Assembly (NCBI RefSeq): GCF_000696385.1 | Contig: NZ_JJMN01000046.1 | Coordinates: 248,001 to 312,000, forward strand | Source of the DNA: Vibrio metoecus | Lineage (GTDB): Bacteria; Pseudomonadota; Gammaproteobacteria; Enterobacterales; Vibrionaceae | Length of the DNA stretch: 64,000 bases | Reading direction: 5' to 3' | In this document: in pieces, positions 50,925 through 58,874 of the stretch | How positions within the stretch are numbered: position 1 is the stretch's first letter | How the letters are laid out: every line of letters begins with the position of its first letter | Notes under the pieces: model-generated | Database searches by the model: none | Told to the model about the DNA's origin: nothing | Seen by the model: the letters and a program-made list of their open reading frames with translations, nothing else | Program-made: the position numbers and the translations under genes

Positions 50925-51539
50925 CTACTCAGCCAACCATTCCACTTCAATCAAGGTATGTTCACCACATTTAAGGCGGCCGACAAAGCGGTCGCCGACA
51001 TGCACTTCCCCTACGCCTTGCGGGGTGCCTGTCATCACCACATCACCATCTTCCAGAGTCAGGTAGCTTTTTAGCTCTTGTAGCACAGCCTCTGGCGAGT
51101 GCAGCATCTGATTCACATGTCCTTTTTGCACACGTACGCAGTTGATCAGCAGTTCCAAATTAAGATCAGCGGCATCCAGCCCGTCAAGTGCCACAAATCG
51201 GCTCAAGACTGCTGCACCATCAAACGCTTTAGCACGCTCCCAAGGTAAGCCTTTGGATTTGAGATAACTCTGCATTTGGCGTTTGGTCAAATCTAACCCG
51301 ATCCCCACGCCCACATACTGCCCTTTTTCGATCAAGAAACAGATCTCTGCTTCATAATGCAAAGGCTCTTGATGAAAAGCACGTAGATGACTGGTGACTG
51401 CAGACGAGGGTTTATGAAACAGCACCATTTGTTCAGGAATAGTATTTTTCAGTTCCTGAATATGTTCAACATAGTTACGCCCGATACACAGCACTTTACC
51501 GACGGATAGGTTTCGGTTGGCAAATTGGATATGACTCAT
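50925..51539 (-). CDS. Fumarylacetoacetate hydrolase family protein
   Basis: 204 residues from the ATG that follows GGAAGAG. The single FAH domain is shown by GKVLCIGRNYVEHIQE, the metal-binding Glu in HYEAEICFLIEKG and DGDVVMTGTPQGVG near the C-terminus. Small members of this size (YcgM-like) act as acylpyruvate or fumarylpyruvate hydrolases or oxaloacetate decarboxylases. The exact substrate is not clear. It is monocistronic. Confidence 0.85.
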   Translation of the reverse strand: MSHIQFANRNLSVGKVLCIGRNYVEHIQELKNTIPEQMVLFHKPSSAVTSHLRAFHQEPLHYEAEICFLIEKGQYVGVGIGLDLTKRQMQSYLKSKGLPWERAKAFDGAAVLSRFVALDGLDAADLNLELLINCVRVQKGHVNQMLHSPEAVLQELKSYLTLEDGDVVMTGTPQGVGEVHVGDRFVGRLKCGEHTLIEVEWLAE

Positions 51540-51652
51540 CTCTCTTCCTTGACCAGACACAAAGCCGCGATTCTAAACTAACCGCTGAGAAACTACGCAG
51601 AAATGAATCACACAATTGTGGAAAATGCGCACGGCAGCCCATCTCTCACCAA

Positions 51653-52111
51653 TTACTCATGCAAAGTGTGCAGAATCTTCTCACACAACGCTTTTAGCGT
51701 AATCAGCTCCTCTAAGCTGAGATCAAATTTGCACAGCATTTCGTTTGGTACTAAACGGGCTTGCTGCTGCAAATCAAACCCGGCTTGAGTCAAAAACAGC
51801 TCGCGCACTCGCTCATCACTGCTGCCACGTCGCCGCTCCACAATCCCTTTCGCTTCCAACCGTTTCAGTAGCGGAGTCAGCGTGCCGGAGTCCAAACGCA
51901 ACTTAGCACCGAGATCTTTCACATTCATCCCGTTTTGTTGCCACAGCACCAACAGCACCAAATATTGCGAATAGGTGATGTCCAACCGTTCAAGCAGTGG
52001 ACGATAAGCGCGGATCACGGCATTCGCGGCACTGTAAAGGGGAAAACAGATCTGATTTTCCAACAATAGTGGGTCACTAGCAGGAAGTTGACAGCTTGGG
52101 GACGTCGTCAT
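51653..52111 (-). CDS. ohrR: MarR-family organic hydroperoxide sensor OhrR
   Basis: 152 residues. The peroxide-sensing Cys22 (ENQICFPLYSA) and a second Cys127 (NEMLCKF) match the positions in the two-Cys OhrR of Xanthomonas, so an intersubunit disulphide mechanism is likely. The winged helix (VKDLGAKLRLDSGTLTPLLKRLEAKGIVERRR) is intact. It represses the divergent ohr gene until oxidised by organic peroxides. Four TTGCA-CAA repeats lie between the two genes. Confidence 0.93.
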   Translation of the reverse strand: MTTSPSCQLPASDPLLLENQICFPLYSAANAVIRAYRPLLERLDITYSQYLVLLVLWQQNGMNVKDLGAKLRLDSGTLTPLLKRLEAKGIVERRRGSSDERVRELFLTQAGFDLQQQARLVPNEMLCKFDLSLEELITLKALCEKILHTLHE

Positions 52112-52132
52112 GGTTTAGCCTCAAAAAATAAA

Positions 52133-52201
52133 TTGCACACAATATACTTGCAAACAACAAAAGACTCGACATAAGATTGCAAGCAATTAAATTGCACGCA
52201 A
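52133..52201. promoter_or_regulatory. Two pairs of OhrR operator-like repeats
   Basis: TTGCACACAA (52133), TTGCAAACAA (52148), TTGCAAGCAA (52177) and TTGCACGCAA (52192) form two pairs, each with a 15-base period. One pair lies beside ohrR and the other beside ohr, as expected for a dimer bound at each promoter. Confidence 0.75.
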
Positions 52202-52222
52202 CTTAAATTGAGGAATAAAAAC

Positions 52223-52645
52223 ATGAGTACGATTTATCAAACTTCCGCGACCGCTTCTGCAGGACGCAATGGCTTAGTCAGTACCGAAGATAAACTGCTT
52301 GAGCTCAATCTCAGCTACCCAAAAGAGATGGGGGGAAGCGGCACAGCAACCAACCCAGAGCAACTGTTTGCAGCCGGTTATGCGGCCTGCTTTTCTAACG
52401 CCATTTTGCACGTCGCTCGTGAAGCCAAAGTCGCGTTAAAAGAAGCGCCTGTGACTGCCACTGTCGGTATCGGTCCAAATGGTCAAGGTGGCTTTGCACT
52501 GAGTGTATCCCTAGCGGCACACATCGCATTAGAAGAGGACCAAGCTAAGCAATTAGTCACTATCGCCCACCAAGTTTGCCCTTATTCCAATGCCGTGCGA
52601 GGCAACATTGATGTGCAAGTCAGCGTCAATGGCTTAGCCCTGTAA
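52223..52645 (+). CDS. ohr: Organic hydroperoxide resistance protein
   Basis: 140 residues from the ATG that follows GAGGAATAAAAAC. The two peroxidatic and resolving Cys are seen in GYAACFSNAI (about residue 56) and HQVCPYSNAV (about residue 120). Ohr reduces organic and fatty-acid peroxides using lipoyl thiols. It diverges from ohrR. Confidence 0.96.
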   Translation: MSTIYQTSATASAGRNGLVSTEDKLLELNLSYPKEMGGSGTATNPEQLFAAGYAACFSNAILHVAREAKVALKEAPVTATVGIGPNGQGGFALSVSLAAHIALEEDQAKQLVTIAHQVCPYSNAVRGNIDVQVSVNGLAL

Positions 52646-52901
52646 TTTCGATTCCCCATCACTCACCACGGTGAAGCCCTTTACTCACCCCCAGATCAAA
52701 CTTGGAGGATCATCAGGAGTTTCGGGCTTCGCTGTGCATCTAGGGCTCTGTCATGCTTTTGCCTTGTCTTTGTCATCCCTAAGCCATAAAAACTCAATCA
52801 AAACGTCACCAAATAGAAACGCATTATTCATTTTTAATCAGTACCTTAGCGGCATCAAACGTCGGGCAGTTAAGCCCATCCATTAAAATAGGGTAAGTAA
52901 A

Positions 52902-53900
52902 ATGAAAAAGGCAGCAGTTGCTCTCGCCATCGTTTCCGCACTGGTATCAGGTTCTACTTTAGCCGCAACCGTTTATGATGCAGAAGGCACCTCACTCAAA
53001 GTTGGCGGGCGCCTGGAATTCCGTGGTGACTTCAATGGTGACGACAAAGGCAAAGAGATTGAAGGCACCATGCTCAACAAGAGCCGTGTGCGTCTGAATG
53101 TGGCCGGTGAAACGGATATTGGCACAGGCATGAAAGGTTTCGGTTTCTGGGAAGCAGAACAAGGCGTGAAATCGTCTGCAGGTGCTTCAACAGAACAAGA
53201 AACCACGTTCAAACAGCGCTATATGTACGTTGGTATGAAAGGCGATTTTGGTAGCCTTTCTTTTGGCCGTCAAAACACCGCGGGTGTACAGATTTCTGAT
53301 ATGTCAGACATCGGCACGTTCACTGGCGATCAAAAAGCATTCATCAGCGCAGGTAACGAACAAATCAACAACACCATTGCTTACGGTTATGACTTCGAAA
53401 GCTTCAAGCTAAAAGCAAGCTACATTGCGGATGATGAGAAAAATGCCGACGGCTTTGGTATTTCCGGTATTTATTCAGCACCTTTTGGTTTGGATCTCGG
53501 CTTAGGCTATGCCGCTAACGACCTTGGTACGGATAACGGTTCAGCAGATCAAATTATTGCCGGTTTAGGTTACACCATGGGTGATCTCTACTTTGGTGCC
53601 ACTTATACCACTGGCGACAAAGATGACAAAGCCGATACTCAGTTTACGGGTATCGAAGCCTCTGCACAGTACAAAATTACCAAGCAGTTCCGTCTGATTG
53701 CGGCTTACCAAACCCCAAAGAAGAAGAAACCAAAAAATGTCACCAAAGACAAATCGGATTTCTTCGAGCTCACTGGCCGTTACGATTTCACGAAAAACTT
53801 CCGTTCTTACATCGCTTACAAAGCGAATGGTTTGGATGACAAAGACGCCGGCTACAAAGTCGAAGACACTATCCGTCTTGGCTTACGCTACGATTTCTAA
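52902..53900 (+). CDS. Outer-membrane general porin (OmpU/OmpT-like)
   Basis: 332 residues. The signal peptide MKKAAVALAIVSALVSGSTLA is followed by a 16-strand-type porin: SLKVGGRLEFRGDF, KSRVRLNVAGETDIG, SLSFGRQNTAGVQ and the C-terminal IRLGLRYDF ending in Phe. It forms a trimeric diffusion pore. AGGGTAAGTAAA precedes the ATG. The 256-base spacer upstream shows no other gene and presumably holds its promoter. A basic KKKKPKN loop near residue 275 is unusual. Confidence 0.9.
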   Translation: MKKAAVALAIVSALVSGSTLAATVYDAEGTSLKVGGRLEFRGDFNGDDKGKEIEGTMLNKSRVRLNVAGETDIGTGMKGFGFWEAEQGVKSSAGASTEQETTFKQRYMYVGMKGDFGSLSFGRQNTAGVQISDMSDIGTFTGDQKAFISAGNEQINNTIAYGYDFESFKLKASYIADDEKNADGFGISGIYSAPFGLDLGLGYAANDLGTDNGSADQIIAGLGYTMGDLYFGATYTTGDKDDKADTQFTGIEASAQYKITKQFRLIAAYQTPKKKKPKNVTKDKSDFFELTGRYDFTKNFRSYIAYKANGLDDKDAGYKVEDTIRLGLRYDF

Positions 53901-53933
53901 TCTCACCCATCACTCCTGAATTTGTCCTTATTT

Positions 53934-53959
53934 GGCCAAGCGTTTGCTTGGCCTTTTTT
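53934..53959 (+). terminator. Terminator of the porin gene
   Basis: GGCCAAGC GTTT GCTTGGCC followed by six T. Confidence 0.92.
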
Positions 53960-54056
53960 GTTTGAAAGTTTCGAACATCATCAGCAACCGTAGCGATTGG
54001 TTTTCTCAACATTACCACGTATGATTCAGCCAACTTTTTGACTACCTCTTTGATTC

Positions 54057-54953
54057 ATGAGTATAAAACACCACCCACTCCAAGGTGCACTTTGGATGCT
54101 GACAGCCGGCTTATCTTTCGCTGTCGTGAACAGTATTGCCCAATACGCCAGTATCGAATTTGGTCTACCTTCTACCACCGTAGCCTTAGTGCAGTACGCG
54201 ATTGCGATTGTGGTTATCCTGCCTTATATCAAAACCCTTGGCATTCGTCAGTCACTGCGTACTCAGCGCTTTGGTGCACATTTGTTGCGCGTGTTTTTAG
54301 CAGTAATCGGTATTCAACTCTGGTTGTGGGCGCTGGCTTACCCAGTTCCTATCTGGCAAGGTATTGCATTGCTAATGACTTCGCCCCTGTTTGCCACCAT
54401 CGGCTCTGGCTTATGGCTACGTGAGAAAGTCGGCATGGCACGTTGGCTCGCGACTGTCACAGGATTCATCGGTGCGATGATCATCTTGGAGCCTTGGGCA
54501 GACGATTTTAATCTCGCCTCTCTACTGCCGGTGGGAGCAGCCTTCTTCTGGGCATGTTACTCGCTGATGGTGAAAAAGCTTTCCGCTCATGATTCGCCTT
54601 CGACCATGGTGGTTTACCTGCTGCTGCTGATCACCCCCTTCAATCTGCTCCTTGCGCTCCCCGACTGGCAGATGCCAAGTGGCCAAATGCTGTGGGGATT
54701 ACTGATTGGCGCAGGGGTCATGACAGCGCTAGCTCAATGGGCGATTGCCAAAGCCTACGCGGTTGCTGATGCATCTTTTGTACAACCGTTTGATCATGCA
54801 AAACTCCCTTTTAACGTCTTGGCCGGATGGCTAGTCTTTGGTTGGGTTCCTCCAGGACGCTTATGGCTTGGAGCGGCGATCATTGTGCTTTCTGTGGCAT
54901 TTATTACTCAATGGGAAACAAAAAAATCACGGCGCGAAAGAAAAATTGTCTAG
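54057..54953 (+). CDS. EamA/DMT family membrane transporter
   Basis: 298 residues with ten hydrophobic segments arranged as two EamA repeats (GALWMLTAGLSFAVVNSIAQYAS in the first, AAFFWACYSLMVKKLSA in the second). Drug/metabolite transporters of this type export metabolites or amino acids; substrate unknown. The C-terminus is basic. A redox-protein gene follows after 46 bases on the same strand. Confidence 0.85.
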   Translation: MSIKHHPLQGALWMLTAGLSFAVVNSIAQYASIEFGLPSTTVALVQYAIAIVVILPYIKTLGIRQSLRTQRFGAHLLRVFLAVIGIQLWLWALAYPVPIWQGIALLMTSPLFATIGSGLWLREKVGMARWLATVTGFIGAMIILEPWADDFNLASLLPVGAAFFWACYSLMVKKLSAHDSPSTMVVYLLLLITPFNLLLALPDWQMPSGQMLWGLLIGAGVMTALAQWAIAKAYAVADASFVQPFDHAKLPFNVLAGWLVFGWVPPGRLWLGAAIIVLSVAFITQWETKKSRRERKIV

Positions 54954-54999
54954 AACCTTTCCTATCTTTTAATGAAAAGATTTGTATGAGGAATACCTG

Positions 55000-55617
55000 A
55001 TGACCACGCCAATTAAAGTCACACTCTATCGCTGGGCTGGCAGTTTTGGTCCATTTAAAGTGAACATTCCCTGTGGCGAATGCACGCTGACGAAAGATAT
55101 TTTAGCCGATACCTTTGCCAACGAACTGGCCGGCGTCCCCATTGAACTGGAAATCAAAGATTGGCTTTCATATTGGTGGGAACCCTTAAAGCTCGGCGCA
55201 TGGCACGCCCCTATCGTCGTCGTTGCTGGTAAAGTCATCAGCCAAGGTGAAGCCCTCAACCGAGGAGTACTAGTACAATCGATCATCAAAGAGTGGACAA
55301 AGCAGGACACACTGCAAGGCAATATTGTCTTTGGGAAAGCCACCTGCCCTTACTGTGTGAAAGCCAAGCAGTTGCTGGATAATACCGGTATTGACTATCG
55401 CTATCACGATGTGGTTAAAGAGAGCGCCGCACTGTATCGCATGATCCCTGAAGTGAAAGCGATCATCGGTGAAAAAACTCCCGTCACGGTTCCACAAATC
55501 TGGTTGAATGGACAGTATATTGGGGGCTGTGACTCATTAGAAAAATGGCTGAAAGAGAACCCACAACGCGTACCGGATAATGTGGTGGAGATTGAAACCA
55601 CACGCGTTGCACAATAA
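55000..55617 (+). CDS. Two-part thiol redox protein: N-terminal CGEC domain and C-terminal glutaredoxin
   Basis: 205 residues from the ATG that follows GAGGA. The C-terminal 90 residues are a glutaredoxin with CPYC at 116-119, TVPQIWLNG and GGCDSLEKWL. The N-terminal part (about 105 residues) has a CGEC pair at 25-28 after a beta strand, with a later HAPIVVVAGKVISQG strand that resembles the second half of a thioredoxin fold. The protein may thus relay electrons between two dithiol centres in the cytoplasm. I know of no characterised homologue. Confidence 0.75.
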   Translation: MTTPIKVTLYRWAGSFGPFKVNIPCGECTLTKDILADTFANELAGVPIELEIKDWLSYWWEPLKLGAWHAPIVVVAGKVISQGEALNRGVLVQSIIKEWTKQDTLQGNIVFGKATCPYCVKAKQLLDNTGIDYRYHDVVKESAALYRMIPEVKAIIGEKTPVTVPQIWLNGQYIGGCDSLEKWLKENPQRVPDNVVEIETTRVAQ

Positions 55618-55678
55618 CTCCGCCAACGCACCACCTGATGGCGAGCGGGTTGCGTTGAGTGTCGAGATTCTAAAGCAT

Positions 55679-55717
55679 AAAAACATCGGCCCACTCATTG
55701 AGTGGGCCGATGTTTTC
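55679..55717. terminator. Strong bidirectional terminator
   Basis: AAAACATCGGCCCACT and AGTGGGCCGATGTTTT pair around a five-base loop, between the redox gene and the small minus-strand gene. Confidence 0.92.
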
Positions 55718-55733
55718 TTAGATGAGATCAGAC

Positions 55734-55868
55734 TTATTGGCTGAGCTTTTGACGAATTCTTTGTAGAAAAGAGCGCTTTTTCGTTTTGCTTTTGCCAACC
55801 TGAGCTTGATGCATCGCTTGTTTAGCAATCAGTTGCCCAAGGTAAACCGAACCGAGTTCATTATTCAT
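55734..55868 (-). CDS. Small basic protein, 44 residues
   Basis: An ATG preceded by GAGGCGTGCGTT opens a 44-codon frame: MNNELGSVYLGQLIAKQAMH followed by a basic half (KSKTKKRSFLQRIRQKLSQ). A good ribosome site, a terminator just downstream and an otherwise empty 350-base gap support it as a real gene. The C-terminal half could be an amphipathic, cationic helix. No family recognised. Confidence 0.5.
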   Translation of the reverse strand: MNNELGSVYLGQLIAKQAMHQAQVGKSKTKKRSFLQRIRQKLSQ

Positions 55869-55972
55869 AACGCACGCCTCTATGTTGCTGAATGACAATT
55901 TTCGCTCAATATAACAGCAAAAACCAACAAAACAAGATAGAGATCACAATTTTTGCGTAATTAAATTACACA

Positions 55973-56323
55973 TTAACTGCGTTTGGGTTGTTTGTACGTT
56001 TTTCCAGCCGCTTGGTAGATATCTTTCTGTTTGATATCGAAGAAGCCATCAAAAAACCAAGCAACAAATTTCACCACATCATCACCTTCGTTCATGATGT
56101 GCTCAACATATTCTTGCTCTTCGCCCTGTTCATCCACTTCAGTCGTCACATGGTAAATACGTTGTTCACCTTCCACTTCTGCTAAAGCAAACTGGCCAGA
56201 GAGTGACTGTGCCGCTTCTGCAATCGCTTCATCTTCGCTATTTTTCAGTAGCGTTAATGCTGCCGGTAACGTGGTTTGCTCACATAAAAGTTTAATTAAG
56301 GCTTCAAATTGACTCTGTTGCAT
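55973..56323 (-). CDS. Hypothetical acidic protein
   Basis: 116 residues from the ATG that follows GGGGATCATC; an upstream start at 56377 lacks support. It is strongly acidic in the middle (EVDEQGEEQEYVEHIMNEGDD) and ends with a basic tail (KTYKQPKRS). No signal peptide. Not recognised. Confidence 0.55.
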   Translation of the reverse strand: MQQSQFEALIKLLCEQTTLPAALTLLKNSEDEAIAEAAQSLSGQFALAEVEGEQRIYHVTTEVDEQGEEQEYVEHIMNEGDDVVKFVAWFFDGFFDIKQKDIYQAAGKTYKQPKRS

Positions 56324-56452
56324 GATGATCCCCGTAGAGAGTGCTTTCCCGTAAAAATAAGCGCCGATTATATACACTTCTCACGGCAAGCGGCAGTGGA
56401 ACCTGCATTTCCCTGCCCTACGGCCGATTGAACTGAGTTTTCACCCCCGCTC

Positions 56453-57664
56453 TCATGCCTGCGTTTGTACTGCGCTCTCTGGTACGTGGGCTTTTTTCGT
56501 TGCGATCAACACACTCAACATCGTGATACCGACCAGAATATAAAACACGCCCATTGCATGTTGGTTAGTCACCCAATGCTCAATCAAAAAACCACCCAAT
56601 AAACCCGCAATCGCCATTTGAATGGAACCCGACAGCGCAGAAACGGCCCCCGCTTGTGATTTATGAGGTGATAACAAAAGCGTGGTTGCCAGCGGAAAAG
56701 AGATCCCCTGCGCGATACTCAGCCAAGTAAATGCCCAAATGAGATTGAAAACAGAAAACTCAGTAAGCAATAACCACAGCCCGGAAAACACCATCAAGCT
56801 AATTGAACAGGCAAGTAACTGGCGCGAGGAAAACCGGGAGGTCAACATATTCACTAACAGGCTTCCTACCAGTAAACCTGCTGAAGGTATGATTAAGGTA
56901 GATCCATAATCCGCCGCCGTCATTCCGAGCTGTTTTTGCAACAAGAAGGGAAGAATCGACAATGTCACTAAACTGGCTAAATAGCTCAGCCAGTTATAAC
57001 TGGCACTGCTGGTGACTTGGTGATTAGTCAGTAGTTTCGCATAATTCATCACAATGCCACGCCACTGAACACGCCGCTTCGGGTAAGGCAACGTTTCCGG
57101 CAAAATCATAACGCCGAGCGTAAAAATGGCCCCGATATAAATCAGCACAAACATAAACACGGACTGCCAACTCAAATGATAGGCCATCCAGCCCCCGAGC
57201 ACTGGCGCAATAATCGGCATGATCGACGCAGTAATCGACAAATAGGAGAGTGCTTTAGTGAGATGGAAACCATCATAGCTGTCGCGTAATACGCTACGCC
57301 CAAGCACAGAAGCGCTTCCCGCCCCCAACCCTTGCAGTAAACGACCAAACTCAAGCGCCTGAAAATGATCTGACATCATCACACACACGATCGTGCCAAT
57401 AAGGTAAATACCTTGACCGAGCAAGAAAGTGGGACGTCGGCCTACCGCATCAGAAAGGGCGCCATAAAACAGCTGCGAGCCACCAAAACCCAGCAAAAAC
57501 AGCGTGACAAGCATCTGCGCACTCGCTTGATCCACCTGTAAATCACGGCTAATCAGAGGCAGTGAGGGTAAATAAATGCTCACGCCCACTTGGCCAGTCG
57601 CGATGATCATCATCGCAAGTAGCATTGGGGTGCGGCGAAAACGAGAGGAAGTTTGTGCGTTCAT
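56453..57664 (-). CDS. Bcr/CflA family multidrug efflux MFS transporter
   Basis: 403 residues from the ATG at 57664, with twelve hydrophobic segments. MLLAMMIIATGQVGVSIYLPSLPLISRDL and the antiporter motif RLLQGLGAGSASVLGRSVLRD identify the drug:proton antiporter 1 group. It pumps out drugs or metabolites. It diverges from a LysR gene whose start is only 90 bases away and probably regulates it. Confidence 0.88.
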   Translation of the reverse strand: MNAQTSSRFRRTPMLLAMMIIATGQVGVSIYLPSLPLISRDLQVDQASAQMLVTLFLLGFGGSQLFYGALSDAVGRRPTFLLGQGIYLIGTIVCVMMSDHFQALEFGRLLQGLGAGSASVLGRSVLRDSYDGFHLTKALSYLSITASIMPIIAPVLGGWMAYHLSWQSVFMFVLIYIGAIFTLGVMILPETLPYPKRRVQWRGIVMNYAKLLTNHQVTSSASYNWLSYLASLVTLSILPFLLQKQLGMTAADYGSTLIIPSAGLLVGSLLVNMLTSRFSSRQLLACSISLMVFSGLWLLLTEFSVFNLIWAFTWLSIAQGISFPLATTLLLSPHKSQAGAVSALSGSIQMAIAGLLGGFLIEHWVTNQHAMGVFYILVGITMLSVLIATKKAHVPESAVQTQA

Positions 57665-57753
57665 GGCGGAGAGTCTATATTGACAACTCTCATTTGATAA
57701 TCTCGCAAATTGGAAATAAATTAGTTCCAATAAAGAATGAATAAGGTCATGAG

Positions 57754-58641
57754 ATGGATTGGTTACAGAGCGCAAAAACTTACATCAAAGTCGTTGAGGA
57801 AGGCAGCTTCAATGGAGCGGCGCGCAAGCTCAACACCACCAGTTCAGCTGTTAGTAAACGCATTCATTGGCTTGAAGAGCGCATTGGTGTACAGCTGCTT
57901 AAGCGTACCACACGCTCCGTCACTCAAACGGAAGCCGGTGCACTCTTCTATCAGCGGGCAAAAGCCCAGTTAGAAAGCTGGCAATCGGTGGTAGACGAAA
58001 CACGCTCGGTCAATCAGACCCCTGCTGGGCTACTTCGAATTGGCGCAACACTGGCCGTCGGTTCAAAGTTCTTGATGCAATATCTTGATGAGTTTTTGCA
58101 ACGCTACCCCGATATCCGCATTCAGCTCATCACCACCACTCCGGGACAGTTACCAGAGCTGCATCTTGATCTCTTCATTAGCCGCGAAATTGATCAACTC
58201 AATTCACTCAGCTTTAAAGCAACCCCATTGTTTGAGTATCAAGCGGGCTTTTATGCCTCTCCCCACTATCTTGCTAAGCAAGGAACACCGCAAACTTTAC
58301 AAGAGTTAACTGAGCATAATGTTCTGTGCTGGGGGGAAAATACTTTTCGAGAAGTAAAAACCTCGCAAGGTAAGCGTATTACGCTCACAGGTAACTTTGC
58401 CACCACCAACCCAGAAGCCTTATTCTACGCAGGAAAAGCGGGAATGGGCATCATTGTCACGGGACATATCATGATCAAAGAGGAACTCAAACAGGGTACG
58501 CTGGTACGCATTTTGCCCGATGTCACCATAGATCAAACCACTGTGTTCGCGTATTACCCTAAATTGGAGTATCAGCACACTCGAACTCAACTGTTCCTCG
58601 ATCATTTAAAACAAAAATTAGCCCAAGCCAAATCATCTTAG
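57754..58641 (+). CDS. LysR-family regulator
   Basis: 295 residues. The winged helix at the N-terminus (VVEEGSFNGAARKLNTTSSAVSKRIHWLEERIGVQLLKRTTR) is of the CrgA/AaeR-like branch, followed by the LysR ligand domain. AAGGTCATGAG precedes the ATG. It diverges from the MFS efflux gene, its likely target. Inducer unknown. Confidence 0.88.
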   Translation: MDWLQSAKTYIKVVEEGSFNGAARKLNTTSSAVSKRIHWLEERIGVQLLKRTTRSVTQTEAGALFYQRAKAQLESWQSVVDETRSVNQTPAGLLRIGATLAVGSKFLMQYLDEFLQRYPDIRIQLITTTPGQLPELHLDLFISREIDQLNSLSFKATPLFEYQAGFYASPHYLAKQGTPQTLQELTEHNVLCWGENTFREVKTSQGKRITLTGNFATTNPEALFYAGKAGMGIIVTGHIMIKEELKQGTLVRILPDVTIDQTTVFAYYPKLEYQHTRTQLFLDHLKQKLAQAKSS

Positions 58642-58874
58642 TTAACTTATCTATCAATTAAATATTGGGAATTTCAATTCGCAATCAGAATTTTTTTGTT
58701 TTTTTTCGCTCGACTAAACGGTTGAATTCAAAAAGCAAGCTCAAATAACGCCCTATCCTCAGCTTCGAACGGCTGGAAAATCACCGCGATCTCAACAATA
58801 GTAACTACATGCATATAAGAGTATCTCGCGGTGATGAGATTCATTTTGTCAGAAACGGCTAGAGAGATCAGAGT

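Noticed and set aside
50911..50943. Terminator between azlD and the FAH gene
   Set aside because: The imperfect stem overlaps the end of the FAH coding region and lacks a T run on the azlD side.
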